This document shows positions 23,801 through 34,429 of a DNA stretch of 64,000 bases, one piece after another. The DNA comes from Dendrobium chrysotoxum (lineage: Eukaryota > Streptophyta > Magnoliopsida > Asparagales > Orchidaceae): contig CM034313.1 of the NCBI GenBank assembly GCA_019925795.1, positions 24,540,932-24,604,931 of the forward strand, given 5' to 3'. Below the pieces are notes generated by a model, which made no database searches, was not told the origin of the DNA, and saw only the letters and a program-made list of their open reading frames with translations. Numbering within the stretch: the stretch's first letter is position 1; each line of letters begins with the position of its first letter. A program made the translations under genes and the position numbers.

Positions 23801-24323
23801 GCACTTGCCTAATAGAGTTCTAGACCTATTTAATAGCAAACTTACCATCATTAGAAAGATTAAATAAAGTGCAATCCTCATTATCCAAATGAATGGAAAT
23901 ATTGAGAATTAATTGGATAATAAAATCAGGCACAAAATTAGTAAGTAAATCAATATTCTAATAACTATTAATAATAAAATCTTTTACTTTGCAAGCAGAA
24001 GTAGAGTGAGTGTTTAAAAGATTGCCAATTGAAAAATCACCCAACCATTTATCTTGCTAAAAGAAAATATTGCTAGCTCCCAAACCCTATTGAATAAACT
24101 ATTCAACTTCCCACTTAATATCACATAATCTTTTCCAGTTAAAAGAATCACCTTGTTTGAAAATACAAATCAGAGGATGTTTCCCAATACAGTAAATAGA
24201 ATCCATGAGCTTGGCCCACAAACTCTTCTTAGCTCTAAAAGAAAACCATAATTTATGAGAATAGGTTTTGGTCATATTCATGAAAGTTTTAAAACCTAAT
24301 CTCCCTTCATCAATGGCCCCCAA
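20890..24323 (-). pseudogene. LINE ORF2 C-terminus: zinc-binding reverse-transcriptase tail plus RNase H, split by a solo LTR
   Basis: At 24323-23700 the minus strand reads LWFSFRAKKSLWAKLMDSIY and later LLWRILHNYLP, then the Copia solo LTR interrupts, and after it CQCCYHIKNMNHVFIQGPIA continues with the Cys/His pattern of the plant LINE zinc-binding tail. This is followed by WFLWSSRNKYKHEG and the RNase H block GSFKLNTNDSWNN, AGWGGTIRDCNGSVIVAFAG, ending near 21141 and fading by 20890. The expected first catalytic motif (NTDGS in the family) reads NTNDS here, so the active Asp position is changed. Confidence 0.82.
21812..23692 (-). mobile_element. Solo LTR of a SIRE/Maximus-like Copia element
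   Basis: The block starts tgaaagttc and ends ttgcaaca (TG...CA), flanked by the exact 5-bp duplication aaata (21807-21811 and 23693-23697). It is 1881 bp and homologous to the LTRs of the element at 37466-47287 (shared gttaagcccttatgaactag and the G run with gtgaattgg). There is no PBS, PPT or internal region, so it arose by LTR-LTR recombination. In sense orientation it has a dyad-rich upstream part (23410-22613), a TATTTAAG box (22563-22570), 39-bp hairpin repeats (about 22345-22200) and a C14 run (21868-21881) near the 3' end. The open frame over the hairpin repeats (22083-22382) is a by-product of their 39-bp period. Confidence 0.92.
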
Positions 24324-24339
24324 GCATTTATTACAAGAA

Positions 24340-25970
24340 CCCCAAATTATAGCGCCTTAACTATTTCTGGACCCTCAATGAAATTTATTAAATAAAATCT
24401 CCATCTACTAAAAACATTTAAAGTAGGGCACATAGTATGAAGCAAGTAAGTAGGAATGGAGCAAAGAACATGTTTAATAAGAACAAGCTTACCACCAAAA
24501 GAAAGGAAATTAAAAGCCCACAAAGAAAGTTTCTCGTGGGTAATAGTGAAAATGTCATCAAATAAATGAGACTGTTTTTTACCCTTAAAAAGAGGGGTAC
24601 CCAAATACTTCAACAGCAAATTTATTTTTATTAAACCAAATTTTCTTTCAATACTAGTAATATGAGTATGAGATATAGATTTAGCAAGAATAAAACAACT
24701 CTTGGAGGTGTTAAATATCAGACCACTAGTATGCTGAAACTTTTTAAGAAAATTGAGAAGAATATAAAGAATTTTAATAGAACCATTAGAGAAAATAATA
24801 ATATCATGCCAAAGCTCAAATGAGTAATAGGAAAACCCCCAGCCATTCTAAACTAAAAATTAGGATGTATTCAAAAAAGATTATTAATACCCGATAAGAA
24901 TTCCACAATAATAATGAAAAGCACAGGAGATAAATGATCCCCTTGTCTAAGATTATGAGATGATTTGAAATATCCATGGAACTTACCATTAATCATAACA
25001 GAAGAGAAACAATGCTCAATGCTATTCTTGATCAGATTAATGAAATGCATACTGAAGCCAAAAAGCTTTAAAATTCTATAAAGAAATTCCCAATTAAGAT
25101 TATCATAAGCTTTAGTAATATCAACTTTAAAAATTATATTGCCACCAGTAACCTTAGCATGCAAATCATTAACTAATTCATGAGTGAGTAAAACATTATC
25201 AAATATAGATCTACCTTTAACAAATCCCATTTGTTCGAAAGAGATAATTTTAGGAAGAATCAAAGCAAGCTTAACCATAATAATTTTAGCAATAAGTTTA
25301 TTGAAAAAAGTATATAAACTAATTGGATGATAGTCATTCCAAACATTAATGACACTAGATTTAGGAATTAAAGCTATAGAAGTAGAAATAAAAAATTTAG
25401 GTAATGGATTTCCCATAAAGAAATCAATAATAGCATTAACAAGGTCGTCTTTAATAATTTCCCAAGTCTTCTGAAAAAATTTAGTAGTGAAACTATCAGG
25501 GCAAGCAACAGAATCAGAGTTCATCTCTTTCAAAGTTTGAAAATTTCCTTCTCGGAAGGATTCCTAATCAACAACAAATTATCCTCCTCCGAAACAAAAT
25601 AAGGAATAAACAAAAAATCAATGTTATAATCCAGATTAAAATCTTTGTTGAAAGCTTTTTCAAAGTAATCAATACCCGATCTAAAATTAAATCAGGGGTT
25701 TCAATGACAAAACCATCAGGAGAAATGATCTTATGGATTTGCCTACTCTCTTTGTTGTGGTTGGTAATGTTATGAAAAAAGTTAGTATTGCGATCACCTT
25801 CAGCAAGGAATTTCGAAGAAGCTTTTAGCCTCCAATAAGCTTCTTCTTTTTCCTGGAGTTTGAATAAAATATTCTTAGCTTCATTAAGGTTGGGCAAGTT
25901 CTCAAAAGAAGAGTCCTGCATATAAGCCATAACAACCTTGTCAACATCTTTTTCAACACTCAAAATACTA
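24340..25970 (-). pseudogene. LINE ORF2 reverse transcriptase
   Basis: From 25963 the frame reads EAYWRLKASSKFLAEGDRNT, typical of the segment before the RT. RT motifs follow in 25533-24871: WNDYHPISLY, FVKGRSIFDNVLLTHELV, FKVDITKAYD (first catalytic Asp), LRQGDHLSPVLF. The second catalytic box, expected as FADD before IIIFS, is at about 24800-24830 and reads LWHDIIIFS, so it is mutated. Downstream KYLGTPLFKG and WAFNFLSFGGKLVLIKHVL (24619-24470) match the thumb/connection region of plant LINEs. Frameshift or stop points lie near 25560 and 24870. Confidence 0.87.
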
Positions 25971-26259
25971 GAAAAAATATTCTTAAAAATGCATTTATTC
26001 TATCAGGATAATTTTTGTTTAAGTCTTTTAAATTTAAACCAAAGCCGAGTCATGCCAACACATTATCAAAAGGGAAAGGAGGGGCTTTCTAGTTACTTTG
26101 CACAATATTTAAAAAATTATCATCAAGAAGCCACATATTTTGGAATCTAAATGGGTGAGAAGTATTTAAACTAATCTTAGTAATTTTTAACAACAAAGGA
26201 GAATGGTTAGATAAAGTTCTGGTTAAATGATCAATGTGAGTTTATTGAAAATTTGAAAT

Positions 26260-26835
26260 CTAAGAATCATTGAAAAGAATGCAATCAAATCTCTGCCACA
26301 TAATCCCCTTATTCCAAGTGAAACAATTACTAGAAAAACCAATATCATGAAGATTACAATTCATGATCATATCATTAGAGTCCTCCATAGCATTATAGTT
26401 AGGAGCATTACCTCCTACTCTTTCAGAAGCATTAGTGACACAATTAAAATCTCCACCAACAAACCAGGGAGCATTAATAGAGGAGGAGAAATCAGTAAGT
26501 TGATTCCAAAGAGTTTTCCTCCCTAATCTAGAGTAGGAAGCATAAACAAAGGACGCATAACAAGAAACTTGATTAAACATAATGTTAGTATGAATCAATT
26601 GAGGCAAGTCCATGATAATATCTTAGGAAATATAGTTTTTCCAAAAAATCTAAATTTTATTCGTTCAATTGCCAAAAGATAAATCAAAACCTAACTGTTT
26701 ACAAATAGAAACTAATTTAGTAGCATACACTAAAGGCTCAATTAAAACAAGAAGTTGAATATTATAAATCCTACATAAATTCTTAACTCTATCCTTAGAT
26801 AGAGAACCACCCACACCCTTAATATTCCACATGAG
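26260..26835 (-). pseudogene. LINE ORF2 apurinic/apyrimidinic-type endonuclease domain
   Basis: The minus strand begins LMWNIKGVGG (26833-26804), the N-terminal endonuclease block, with LVLIEP shortly after. After stops near 26640 the frame resumes with SFVYASYSRLGRKTLW, PWFVGGDFNCV and FTWNKG, QRFDCILFN. These are the consecutive catalytic blocks of L1 endonuclease, which nicks the target DNA to start reverse transcription. The stop cluster at 26665-26615 inactivates it. Confidence 0.82.
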
Positions 26836-27139
26836 AGCTTTAACAATTAATAGATGTGTTAGAAGCTCTAGTGACCCATGGGGTGATGCTAGACATATTC
26901 TTATTGTTCTTACCCTTCTTCTTTGAAACAGAAGTATATCCTTCCTCAATAATATTAGCCTTACCAATAGGAGATGACATAGAGTTAATATTGGAGCCCT
27001 TAAGACCATCCTTAGGAGTGATAGTAACATGAGAATCAATTTCCCCTTCCTCCATATCATCAACCTTATCCCCATTGATCATTTGATCTTTTTTATTGGT
27101 TTGATCAGATCCACTCTCACACTTATCCTCAATACCTTG

Positions 27140-28334
27140 ATTTAAAGCTCAATCCTTTTGATTATTATCTTGATAATGTGAAACCTGGTTCTCACCCAAA
27201 TGAACTCCAATTGGATTCTCCTCCATCTCTTGATTAACCAAGGGACCAGTAATAATATGAATTTGATCATCACCAACTTTCTCCCCTAATCCATTTTCAC
27301 CCAAATCTAGCAAATCATGTTCTTCAATAGGATATACAGTATTCAAATTATATTGACCATCTTTGTCATCCTTATATAAATAACTTTCATTCCTTAAAGA
27401 GTTATCTAAAGGCTCATTCTCTATGTCATCCCCAGAAGCTTTTGGTTCCTCCAAATTTATGTTTTGAATCTTTTCCTTATACATGGTATGACCTCCAAGC
27501 ACACCAGGTTCTCAATTAATTGGTCCAACCACAGTTTTAGAGGTTATATTGTTCTTTCTAAGTTGAGGATGGGCAACCAAACAATCATTTATCGAATGTC
27601 CATGAACTTTACAATGCAAAAAAAAAAATCTAAAATATTTTCAAACTCAACTTTTTGTAAATATCCAAGCCAAATGTCTTTAGGATGCTTCTTAGTTACA
27701 TCCAATTCCACCATAATCCTAGCCACCGAAGGCCTTGAATGAGAGGCAGTAGCTTGATTTGTTTGAAGAGGTCTACCAAAAATTAATCCCAAAGCATGAA
27801 GAATATGAGAATTAAAGAAATGCAAATGTAAATTAGGAAAAGATATCCAAATAGGAATAATGGGAGATTGATCTTTGACATCAAAGAAAGGTGTCCATTT
27901 TAGTAATCTCATTTGACAATTTAGAATATTGTAAGTTCTTCTAGAAAAAATGTTGTTGTAATCAAGATCATTGGATAATTGAATCGCAACATGTCTAGCA
28001 TCAAGCAAACCAATAGAAAAATTTTTAGATAATTCTAACTTCCCAAAAAAACATGAATCGCATCTAGGTTTGGCCGTCAGATCGAAAACTTCCCAACAAG
28101 AGTGAACTGAAAAAGGCTACCAAGTTTGAGAATATCATCATCGAACATTAAAAGTGAAGGAGTCAAGGAGAAGATAGGATCCTTAGAAGAGGTAGATCTG
28201 GCTAGCGCATCACAAAAAGAGCGAGATTTATTTTCACAGCCATCATTACTCAAAAAACCTTTCAAAGCCACAACCGGAGCTGAAGGGGTGATGCCCCAAG
28301 GGCCTGGGACTGCAGATGATGGATCGCTTGCCAT
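27140..28334 (-). pseudogene. LINE ORF1 (DUF4283-like, nucleic-acid-binding)
   Basis: The probable start is ATG at 28334 (MASDPSSAVPGPWG). The body at 28140-27589 reads FTLVGKFS, LDARHVAIQLSN, RLLKWTPFFDVKDQSPIIPI, ASHSRPSVARIMVELDV and KDIWLGYLQKVEFENI, which is the pattern of plant LINE ORF1 proteins with DUF4283. The knuckle that should follow is damaged (FFFCIVKFMDIR). The C-terminal part to about 27140 is acidic and low-complexity (DDIENEPLDN, EEHDLLDLGENGLG). Frameshifts near 28060 and 27590. The protein would bind the LINE RNA. Confidence 0.78.
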
Positions 28335-28956
28335 AAAATGAAAAGAGAAAGACCTATGGCTAGAAATGGCCTTAGGAGAGGAAAAAAATAAGCTACACAC
28401 AAATGAAACACTAATCAAAACTTAATATGAATGCCAATCTACAATAGAAACCACAAGCAAATAGTAGAAATTAGAATCGCCCCAAAATCACCAGCCAGAG
28501 AAAGAGCCATTGCAAGGTGTGACAAATTTTGATTATAGTGAAGTTATGCTCATGTTTAATGTTCATTTGTATCCAATATAGGTTAGGGTTTAGACTTGAA
28601 TTTAGTGTTAATTTATTTCCAAGATAGGTTCCCTGTTGTTCAAGTCGGGCTCAAATTTGAGTCAGGTCCGAGTTCATGTCCACTGTAGCCTAGTTCAATT
28701 CAAGTTCATATTAATCAAGTTTGAATTCATGTTCTGTTCATTTAATGTCCAGATCAAATTCAAGTCCAACTCTAGTTTGTCGTCATTTGCTTCAAGTCCA
28801 AGAAATTATTTTAAGTTTGAGTTCACTTAAGTCATTTTGGTCCAATTAAGTTCAAGTTAAGTTCTGTTTGTTTGATGCCAAGTCTCCTATTTTCACTAAA
28901 AAATTAGACAATCTCCCTGCATCTCCCCTGTTTAGGGGAAACTATAAGAAACTAGG

Positions 28957-29310
28957 CCATCCCACCATGCTACTAGAGTGTGTGTGGTAGGTGTCAGGGG
29001 ACACCGGGCCGTACATCTTCCATCCCACCATTCTATGAGAGTGTGTATCAGGACTTCAAAAGTACATGTATAAAAACACAAGTGGCTTTCCCCACCATAC
29101 TATAAGAGCATGTATAGGGCTTACCCACCTCGCCATATATGTTGCATCGGCCTCCCTCCTACCGTGCTATGAGAGCGTATATAGGTGGTTCTCCGATCCG
29201 ATACAAACTCTTAAAATGAGATTTTAGGTGATTACCTGACTCATCATAAGCATCGCGCCAGGTTTCCTCCCACCATGCTACGAGAGAGCGTATATGGGTT
29301 TTTTTGGTCC
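28957..29310. repeat. Tandem ~65-bp repeat with a hairpin core (LTR copy 2)
   Basis: This is the counterpart of 2905-3245 with the same order of units: catgctactagagtgtgt, cattctatgagagtgtgt, catactataagagcatgt, cgtgctatgagagcgtat and catgctacgagagagcgt. The differences between LTR copies are mostly C/T and G/A. Confidence 0.7.
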
Positions 29311-31329
29311 ACCATAAATGACGAGAATGAGAATCTTTGAGTTTGAGAAGTTTATACCTTTGGGGTCAGCGACGATAGCGATGATGGGGTGGAAAAATTT
29401 TACAATGATATATTTTTTTTGGAACCTCCTCTTTTATTTTGTTTTCCTCCCCCTTGTTTTTCTTTTCATTTCATTTCATTCTTTTTTTTTGAAATATCTC
29501 TCCTCGCTTTTTTTGAATCTCCCCACTTCATTCTTCTTCTTTTTTTATCCAAAAATCAACCAAAAGAACTTACTAACAATAAAGGTTAATAAAATAATTA
29601 AAAAAGTGATAATCATGGTAACACAATTAATCATGTTAATTAGTACTAAATAGCCATGTCAAATAATGACAATGATTAATATAAGTAAAAGGCTGCATGC
29701 AACTTGCCTATCCTTCCCTTCCTCTTTTTTTTTTATGAATGTATAATAATATATATATGTATAGAAGGACGAATGTCAACACAGCCATTTCAACATGGCA
29801 TAGATTTAAATGCTGAATAATGCATATGGAAAGTTTAATACATAGATATTCCACTAAAGGCATGTAGTAATTAAAGTACCAATTATAAATCTATCTCAAA
29901 AAAATAATCTTTTCTCAAAATCATGAATATAAGTATGAGTCTTCAAAATAAATCTTGACCATAGTGATAAAGGATGTTTAACTATAGTGAAGCTAAGGAA
30001 TATACCTCTTTATATGCTATCAAAAAATTGATATCTAAGGAAAATAGAGAATCGATTTTTTCTGTAGTAAACAGAGTTAGGTCCACCCCTTCTTTTTGGC
30101 TTGGATAAATAGACAAAATGAGTTTCACGTGAAAGGGGCTAAGGGATTATTTGACTATTTTAAGGGAATTTATTGCAGCTGCTGGTGAAACTCTCAAATA
30201 AGGCGAAGAAGGGAGACTGATAGGTATAGATTTTAATTCAAGCAGGTCTCTATGTGAAGGAAATTAAATCAGGTGAAGTCTATTTGGAAGTGTGAGCAGG
30301 ACTGGAGTCCGTGGCAGGATAGGGGGTCAGGCTTGGCAAGCATAGGAGGGATCTCGGGTAGCTTTCTAAAGTGGAGGAGATGTCTTAGTCAGCTACAGGT
30401 AGGATTAGAAGGTTTTAGTTTGAGACATTGAGGTTGGCATTAGGGGCTCTTAAGAGGATGGTTGAGAATCTTGGCAAGTTAGAGCTATACGTGGAGGAAG
30501 TTTGGCGGGCTCCTGCTTGCTAAAGATTGGAATTTTGGCAGGGTGAAGGTAAGAGCCAACGGTTCCAGGTAAGTGACGGAAAGAGGGAAGAAAAAAATAG
30601 AATCTTGCAATTGGACCAGCTTTGCTTGCGTGGGACGGGCTTAGCTTGCTGCTAGAGGCTTTGAGTGGTGGTGAGGTTGTAAGATGAGAGTTTCTTGTAG
30701 CAAGGAATCAGGCAGGAGGCAGTGGACATGGGATTTAAGTGGTGTAGTAGAGGAATCATGTTGATATGATTGAACAGGAAGCTGCTGGTGTTTTGTTCAT
30801 GAATTGAGGGAAGGGGCGGATGGGACAAAGGTTTCAGGTGACTAGATTGGCACATGTTTGGAGACAGGTAAAATATTTCTCACCTGGAGTTTGAGGTTTG
30901 GACCAATGTAGGAAATTAGGTGGGATGGATGTTTAGAGGCTCTCAGCTAAGAAAATCCAAGTGCCTAGGCTTGGCCGATGCTTGAAGAAAATGGTGAAGG
31001 TTGTGCTTAACGATAAGACCTTTCATCCAGAGGAGGTAAAGGTTAGCTGCACGAAACTTGACAGAGGCGGGAGGGACTTAGACAAATAAGGTAAATATGT
31101 AATGAGCATTTAATGATATGCACTTATTTCCCTGTTTAGCTGCCTGTTTCTTATTAAAACTTAATAAGTATTTACTCAATTGATGATTAGCCATTATTAC
31201 ATTAATTTAAGATGACAGAACCTTATTAGTTAGGTAAAAATTTGCCTTGATTGACATATTTTCTTAATTTACATGCATTTTTTTATGTATCGTTAGTATA
31301 CTTAAGGTATTACTGATATTTTGATTGCA

Positions 31330-32350
31330 ATGGAGAAGTCTGTTTCGTGATCGGACATCATTTAGGTGACATCGAGAGTTAATTTCCTCAAAATATGTGT
31401 TTTTGTATTGGGACCACCTCGATTTTCATGCTTGATTTCTTCTAAACAAATTGGCAGTCAATTTAGAGTATTGACGACATTCCGAATGCTACGATAAAGT
31501 CTATTTGTCAATTGGACATCATTTGGACATTGTCGAGGCCAATTTTCTCTGATATGAATGCTTTGCCTCGATATTTATATCGACCCCCTCGCATGTCCTC
31601 AATCCATCAAATTGAATGGCATTCTTAGGTATTCTTAGGTACTTGGGATGTTCTAAATGCAATGGCGAAGTTCATTTTGAGATTGGATTTCATTTGGTCA
31701 ATGTCGAGGCTAATTTTACTCGATAAATATATTTTGTCTTAAAATTTGTGCCACTAATTTGGATATCTAAATTGAATATAAAAAAATATAGTTCTTGAGT
31801 ATTTATGATATTCCGGTCGCAATGGCAAAATCTGTTTCACTAATGGACAACATTTGGATAGTGTCGAGGCTGATTTTCCTTAAAATTCATGTTGTTACCT
31901 TGGGACCCATGCCACCATTTTGGATGCTCCAAATTGAATAAACAAAATATAGTTTTTAGAGGTTGACAATGTTCCAAACACAATGGCACTGTTCATTTGG
32001 TAATCGGATGTCATTTGTGTAGCATCATGTGATAAATTCCTTGATTTGTGCATCATCGCTTTGGGATTCAAGCCACCACTCAGGATTATCCCATTTGGGA
32101 AAACAAAATATCGTTTCTAACTATTGAGGACATTCTGAGTGCAATGATGCATTCATTTTGTGATCGGAGATCGTTTGGATTGTATCGAGGTTCCTTTCTC
32201 TCGATATGCATGTTGTTACATTGGGATCCATGCCACTGCCTCGGTTGATCTTGATTAATCAAATAAGATGTATATTTTGAATGTTGATGACATTCTAGAT
32301 GCAATGGCGTAATCCATTCATCAATCAAAAGTCATTTGGGTATCATTCTT
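31330..32350. repeat. Diverged ~160-bp tandem repeat in the LTR U3 (copy 2)
   Basis: This is the counterpart of 5375-6440, with the recurring catcatttgg / gtcgaggctaattttc and gggacccatgccacca segments. It has no (AT)n tract, which shows the ancestral unit length more clearly. Confidence 0.75.
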
Positions 32351-32570
32351 CATCAATTTCGGATGTCGGTCGTCCCTTCGTGCCAATCTCATTCGATTTA
32401 ACTATGAGGGGTCTCGACCTAGAAGAATTTAATGTCCTGATCGTAATGCATGTCTATTTGGCATTCAGAGGTCATTTGACCCTTTAAGGGATGCATTGCA
32501 CCAACCCGCACGCTACCTGATTCATTATTTTTGTCCTTTTTGTGCGTAGTTTGAGTTATAGGGGTCAACA

Positions 32571-33002
32571 TTATTTTATTTGATAATTTTTTCTATTTTT
32601 ATATACTCTTAAATACTTAATTTCCCTAATTTTGTAAGTTTTTAAATTTCAAATTTCTAGCAAGACAATTATATACGTAAAAAATTTGCAATAAATAAGC
32701 TTTTGAGCATAAGTATTTAAAGGTAGGGAATTTTTTATTTCATTAATTTCATCCAAATTATAACTATATAAAAGAAAATAAAAATGTAAGAAATAAAATA
32801 ACACAATAAGATAATAAAATAATGCTATAAAATTCAAAAGAATTATTAAAACAAAAAGTAATAAAAAATAATAATAGAGCTATCTCTACTCATCATCTTC
32901 TTGTCCCTCCTGCTCTTTCACTATCATAGTTATTAATGATGATGTTGATCCTAAGGACATTTAAATGGTGGGTGAGCTTACAAATATATTCCTTTGACCA
33001 TG
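32571..33002. other. Spacer between the Tat and chromovirus elements
   Basis: This 432-bp AT-rich stretch is outside both elements. I see no gene, RNA or repeat boundary in it. The last 100 bases (tcatcttcttgtccctcctg... ctaaggacatttaaatgg) look like older retroelement DNA into which the chromovirus inserted, but I cannot assign it. Confidence 0.5.
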
Positions 33003-33730
33003 TGTAAAAATGCCCATATTTTGAATCAGTTAAATATTTTTTTAGGAGTCATTATAATTCTAATTTTTAAATTATCTTCACCATAATATTTATATTATTG
33101 CTCTTTAATAATAATAATATTCTCCTAATTTTAGAGGGAATCTAAAAAGTTAACACATGTCGGTAGAAGTAGAGTTTTAAGACCATTAGGTGTCCATTTT
33201 ACATGTCAATTTCACCAAAGTTTTCTAAACATGATGGGCTCTTTTAAGAATATTTTTTTATAATTTTTAGAGCTCCAGATTTAATAATATAGAAGATTTT
33301 ATAAGGATTTTATGCTAAAAATTGAACAATTATAATAATTATATTTACATCCAAAGATTATTTTATTATTAATATCTATTTCCATTACCATTAATATAAT
33401 ATCCATTTCCATTTACTTAATTCATTTAACAAAGAGTAGGTAATGAAAATTTAAGAGAAAAGAGAGGGGAAGGAGAAAGAAAACCTAGTATTCAAAGGCC
33501 GTAGAGCAGATTTTGCTAGTACTTCCCATTGAAAAATTGCTTGTCTCATTGTAAGCTATCATTATCATATCTCTGATTTCAACGATTTTGTATATTATAT
33601 TTTATGAATATTGATTTAGTCAATACTTACAAAAGTTATGATATCTTAATTTTTACCAAATTTTCACTGCATTACTATTATAATATGATATATATTGTCA
33701 ATATGAGCATTTAGATCTTGGGGTGTTATA
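33003..33730 (+). repeat. 5' LTR of the chromovirus
   Basis: This 728-bp LTR aligns with 55333-56051 over its length: both share ttttaggag(t/c)cattata, gttttaagacc(a/g)ttaggtg, attcatttaaca(a/g)agagtagg and agcatttagatcttgggg. It ends ttata where TTACA is expected, a single C to T change. Confidence 0.82.
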
Positions 33731-33733
33731 ATT

Positions 33734-33750
33734 TAGCTTCAGAGCAATGG
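33734..33750 (+). other. Primer binding site of the chromovirus (decayed)
   Basis: Three bases after the LTR the sequence reads TAGCTTCAGAGCAATGG, which is the initiator-Met tRNA type TGGTATCAGAGCAATGG with three changes. Confidence 0.65.
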
Positions 33751-33914
33751 TTAGTAGAAAAATTTGCTTGTAATGAGAGTTGCATTAATGTTTACATTAT
33801 TTATTGATTAAGTATATTTATAGATTTATTTTGCTCTAAAGAATTTGTTTTGTGTTTATTTATTTTATTTTGAAGGATTTATTTTATATTTAAAATTTAT
33901 TTATAAATCAGATA

Positions 33915-34330
33915 AATGAACCCAAAAGGGAAGAAGTCTAAACCTATTGTTGAAGTGTTTTTTACGATATCTGAGAATTGGGAAAAGATTCTTGACATGA
34001 TCTCTTAGATGATGAGTAATAAATTAATAAAATGTTATTGACAAAGTTTTAAGGAAATAGGTGAAAGTAGGAGGCAAAGGATTAGTAAAATTGTTAGAGC
34101 ACCTACCACTCTATAATGTATGTGGTGTGGGAGAAGACATGTGGGACCCTGCTATAGGATGACTATGCAATACTTTCGATGTGGTGATTATAAGCATTGA
34201 ATGGTAAACTGCACATTACTTGGACCCGAGCAAAGATCTATTCAAATTGAACGTAGATTGTTAGAACCAGTGAAAGAACTTTCTAAAATGCCAGAGAATA
34301 TGGCTTGTATGATTTTGTTTGAACTTTTAT
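33915..34330 (+). pseudogene. Chromovirus gag remnant with zinc knuckle
   Basis: The ATG at 33915 starts a basic stretch (MNPKGKKSKPIVEVFF). At about 34119-34205 the sequence reads CMWCGRRHVGPCYRMTMQYF and RCGDYKH, with a following stop and C, which is the C..CG..H.G.C......CF.CG...H....C pattern of Del/Tekay gag, with the first C of the main knuckle changed (YF for CF). The capsid part between them is missing, so an internal deletion has joined the ends of gag. Packaging and RNA binding would be the normal role. Confidence 0.72.
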
Positions 34331-34429
34331 TTATAACTTAAATTTTGTTATGATTTTAAAATTAATTTTTTTATGATTTATGTCCAACATAGATTCTTGA
34401 GTTTTGAACCAATTTAATTTAGTGTATTA

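Larger units (their letters stand above)
19089..28540 (-). mobile_element. L1-type plant LINE, near full length, inserted in the Tat LTR
   Basis: The 13-bp target duplication aagttatgctcat is exact at 19076-19088 and 28541-28553, and the left Tat LTR has the empty site (about 2535). The element reads on the minus strand: 5' end at 28540, ORF1 start at 28334, and a short A tail represented by attttttta at 19089. Without the solo LTR inside it the length is about 7.57 kb. Gene order is ORF1 (DUF4283-like), endonuclease, RT, zinc-binding and RNase H, then a long 3' tail. All ORFs carry stops. Confidence 0.92.
1..32570 (-). mobile_element. Tat/Ogre-like Ty3/Gypsy LTR retrotransposon, whole element
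   Basis: Positions 1-6656 and 15936-32570 are two copies of the same long sequence in direct orientation, flanking a 9.3-kb internal region whose pol reads on the minus strand. The right copy is therefore the 5' LTR and the left copy the 3' LTR. The LTR ends read TGTTGACCCC and GGAGCCCTCA in element sense, so the TG...CA ends are present. The internal region holds RT, RNase H, a second RNase H and integrase in that order; the double RNase H is a known mark of the Tat lineage. Over the first 150 aligned bases I count about 16 differences between LTRs, so the insertion is old. The possible target duplication on the right is ttatt (32571-32575); the left side is outside the window. LINE 19089-28540 is a later insertion. 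Confidence 0.88.
15936..32570 (-). repeat. 5' LTR of the Tat/Ogre-like element, split by a LINE
   Basis: The LTR begins TGAGGGCTCC on the plus strand just after the PBS and ends gggtcaaca at 32570. Removing the LINE and its 13-bp duplication leaves about 7.17 kb. The parts 15936-19088 and 28541-32570 align collinearly with 1-2550 and 2551-6656 of the other LTR. It lacks the long (AT)n tracts of the other copy but keeps the ~65-bp and ~160-bp tandem repeats. Confidence 0.88.

Noticed and set aside
32998..33002. Claiming a sure target duplication for the chromovirus
   Set aside because: ccatg and gtatg agree at only three of five bases; the element is supported by LTR homology, not by this pair.
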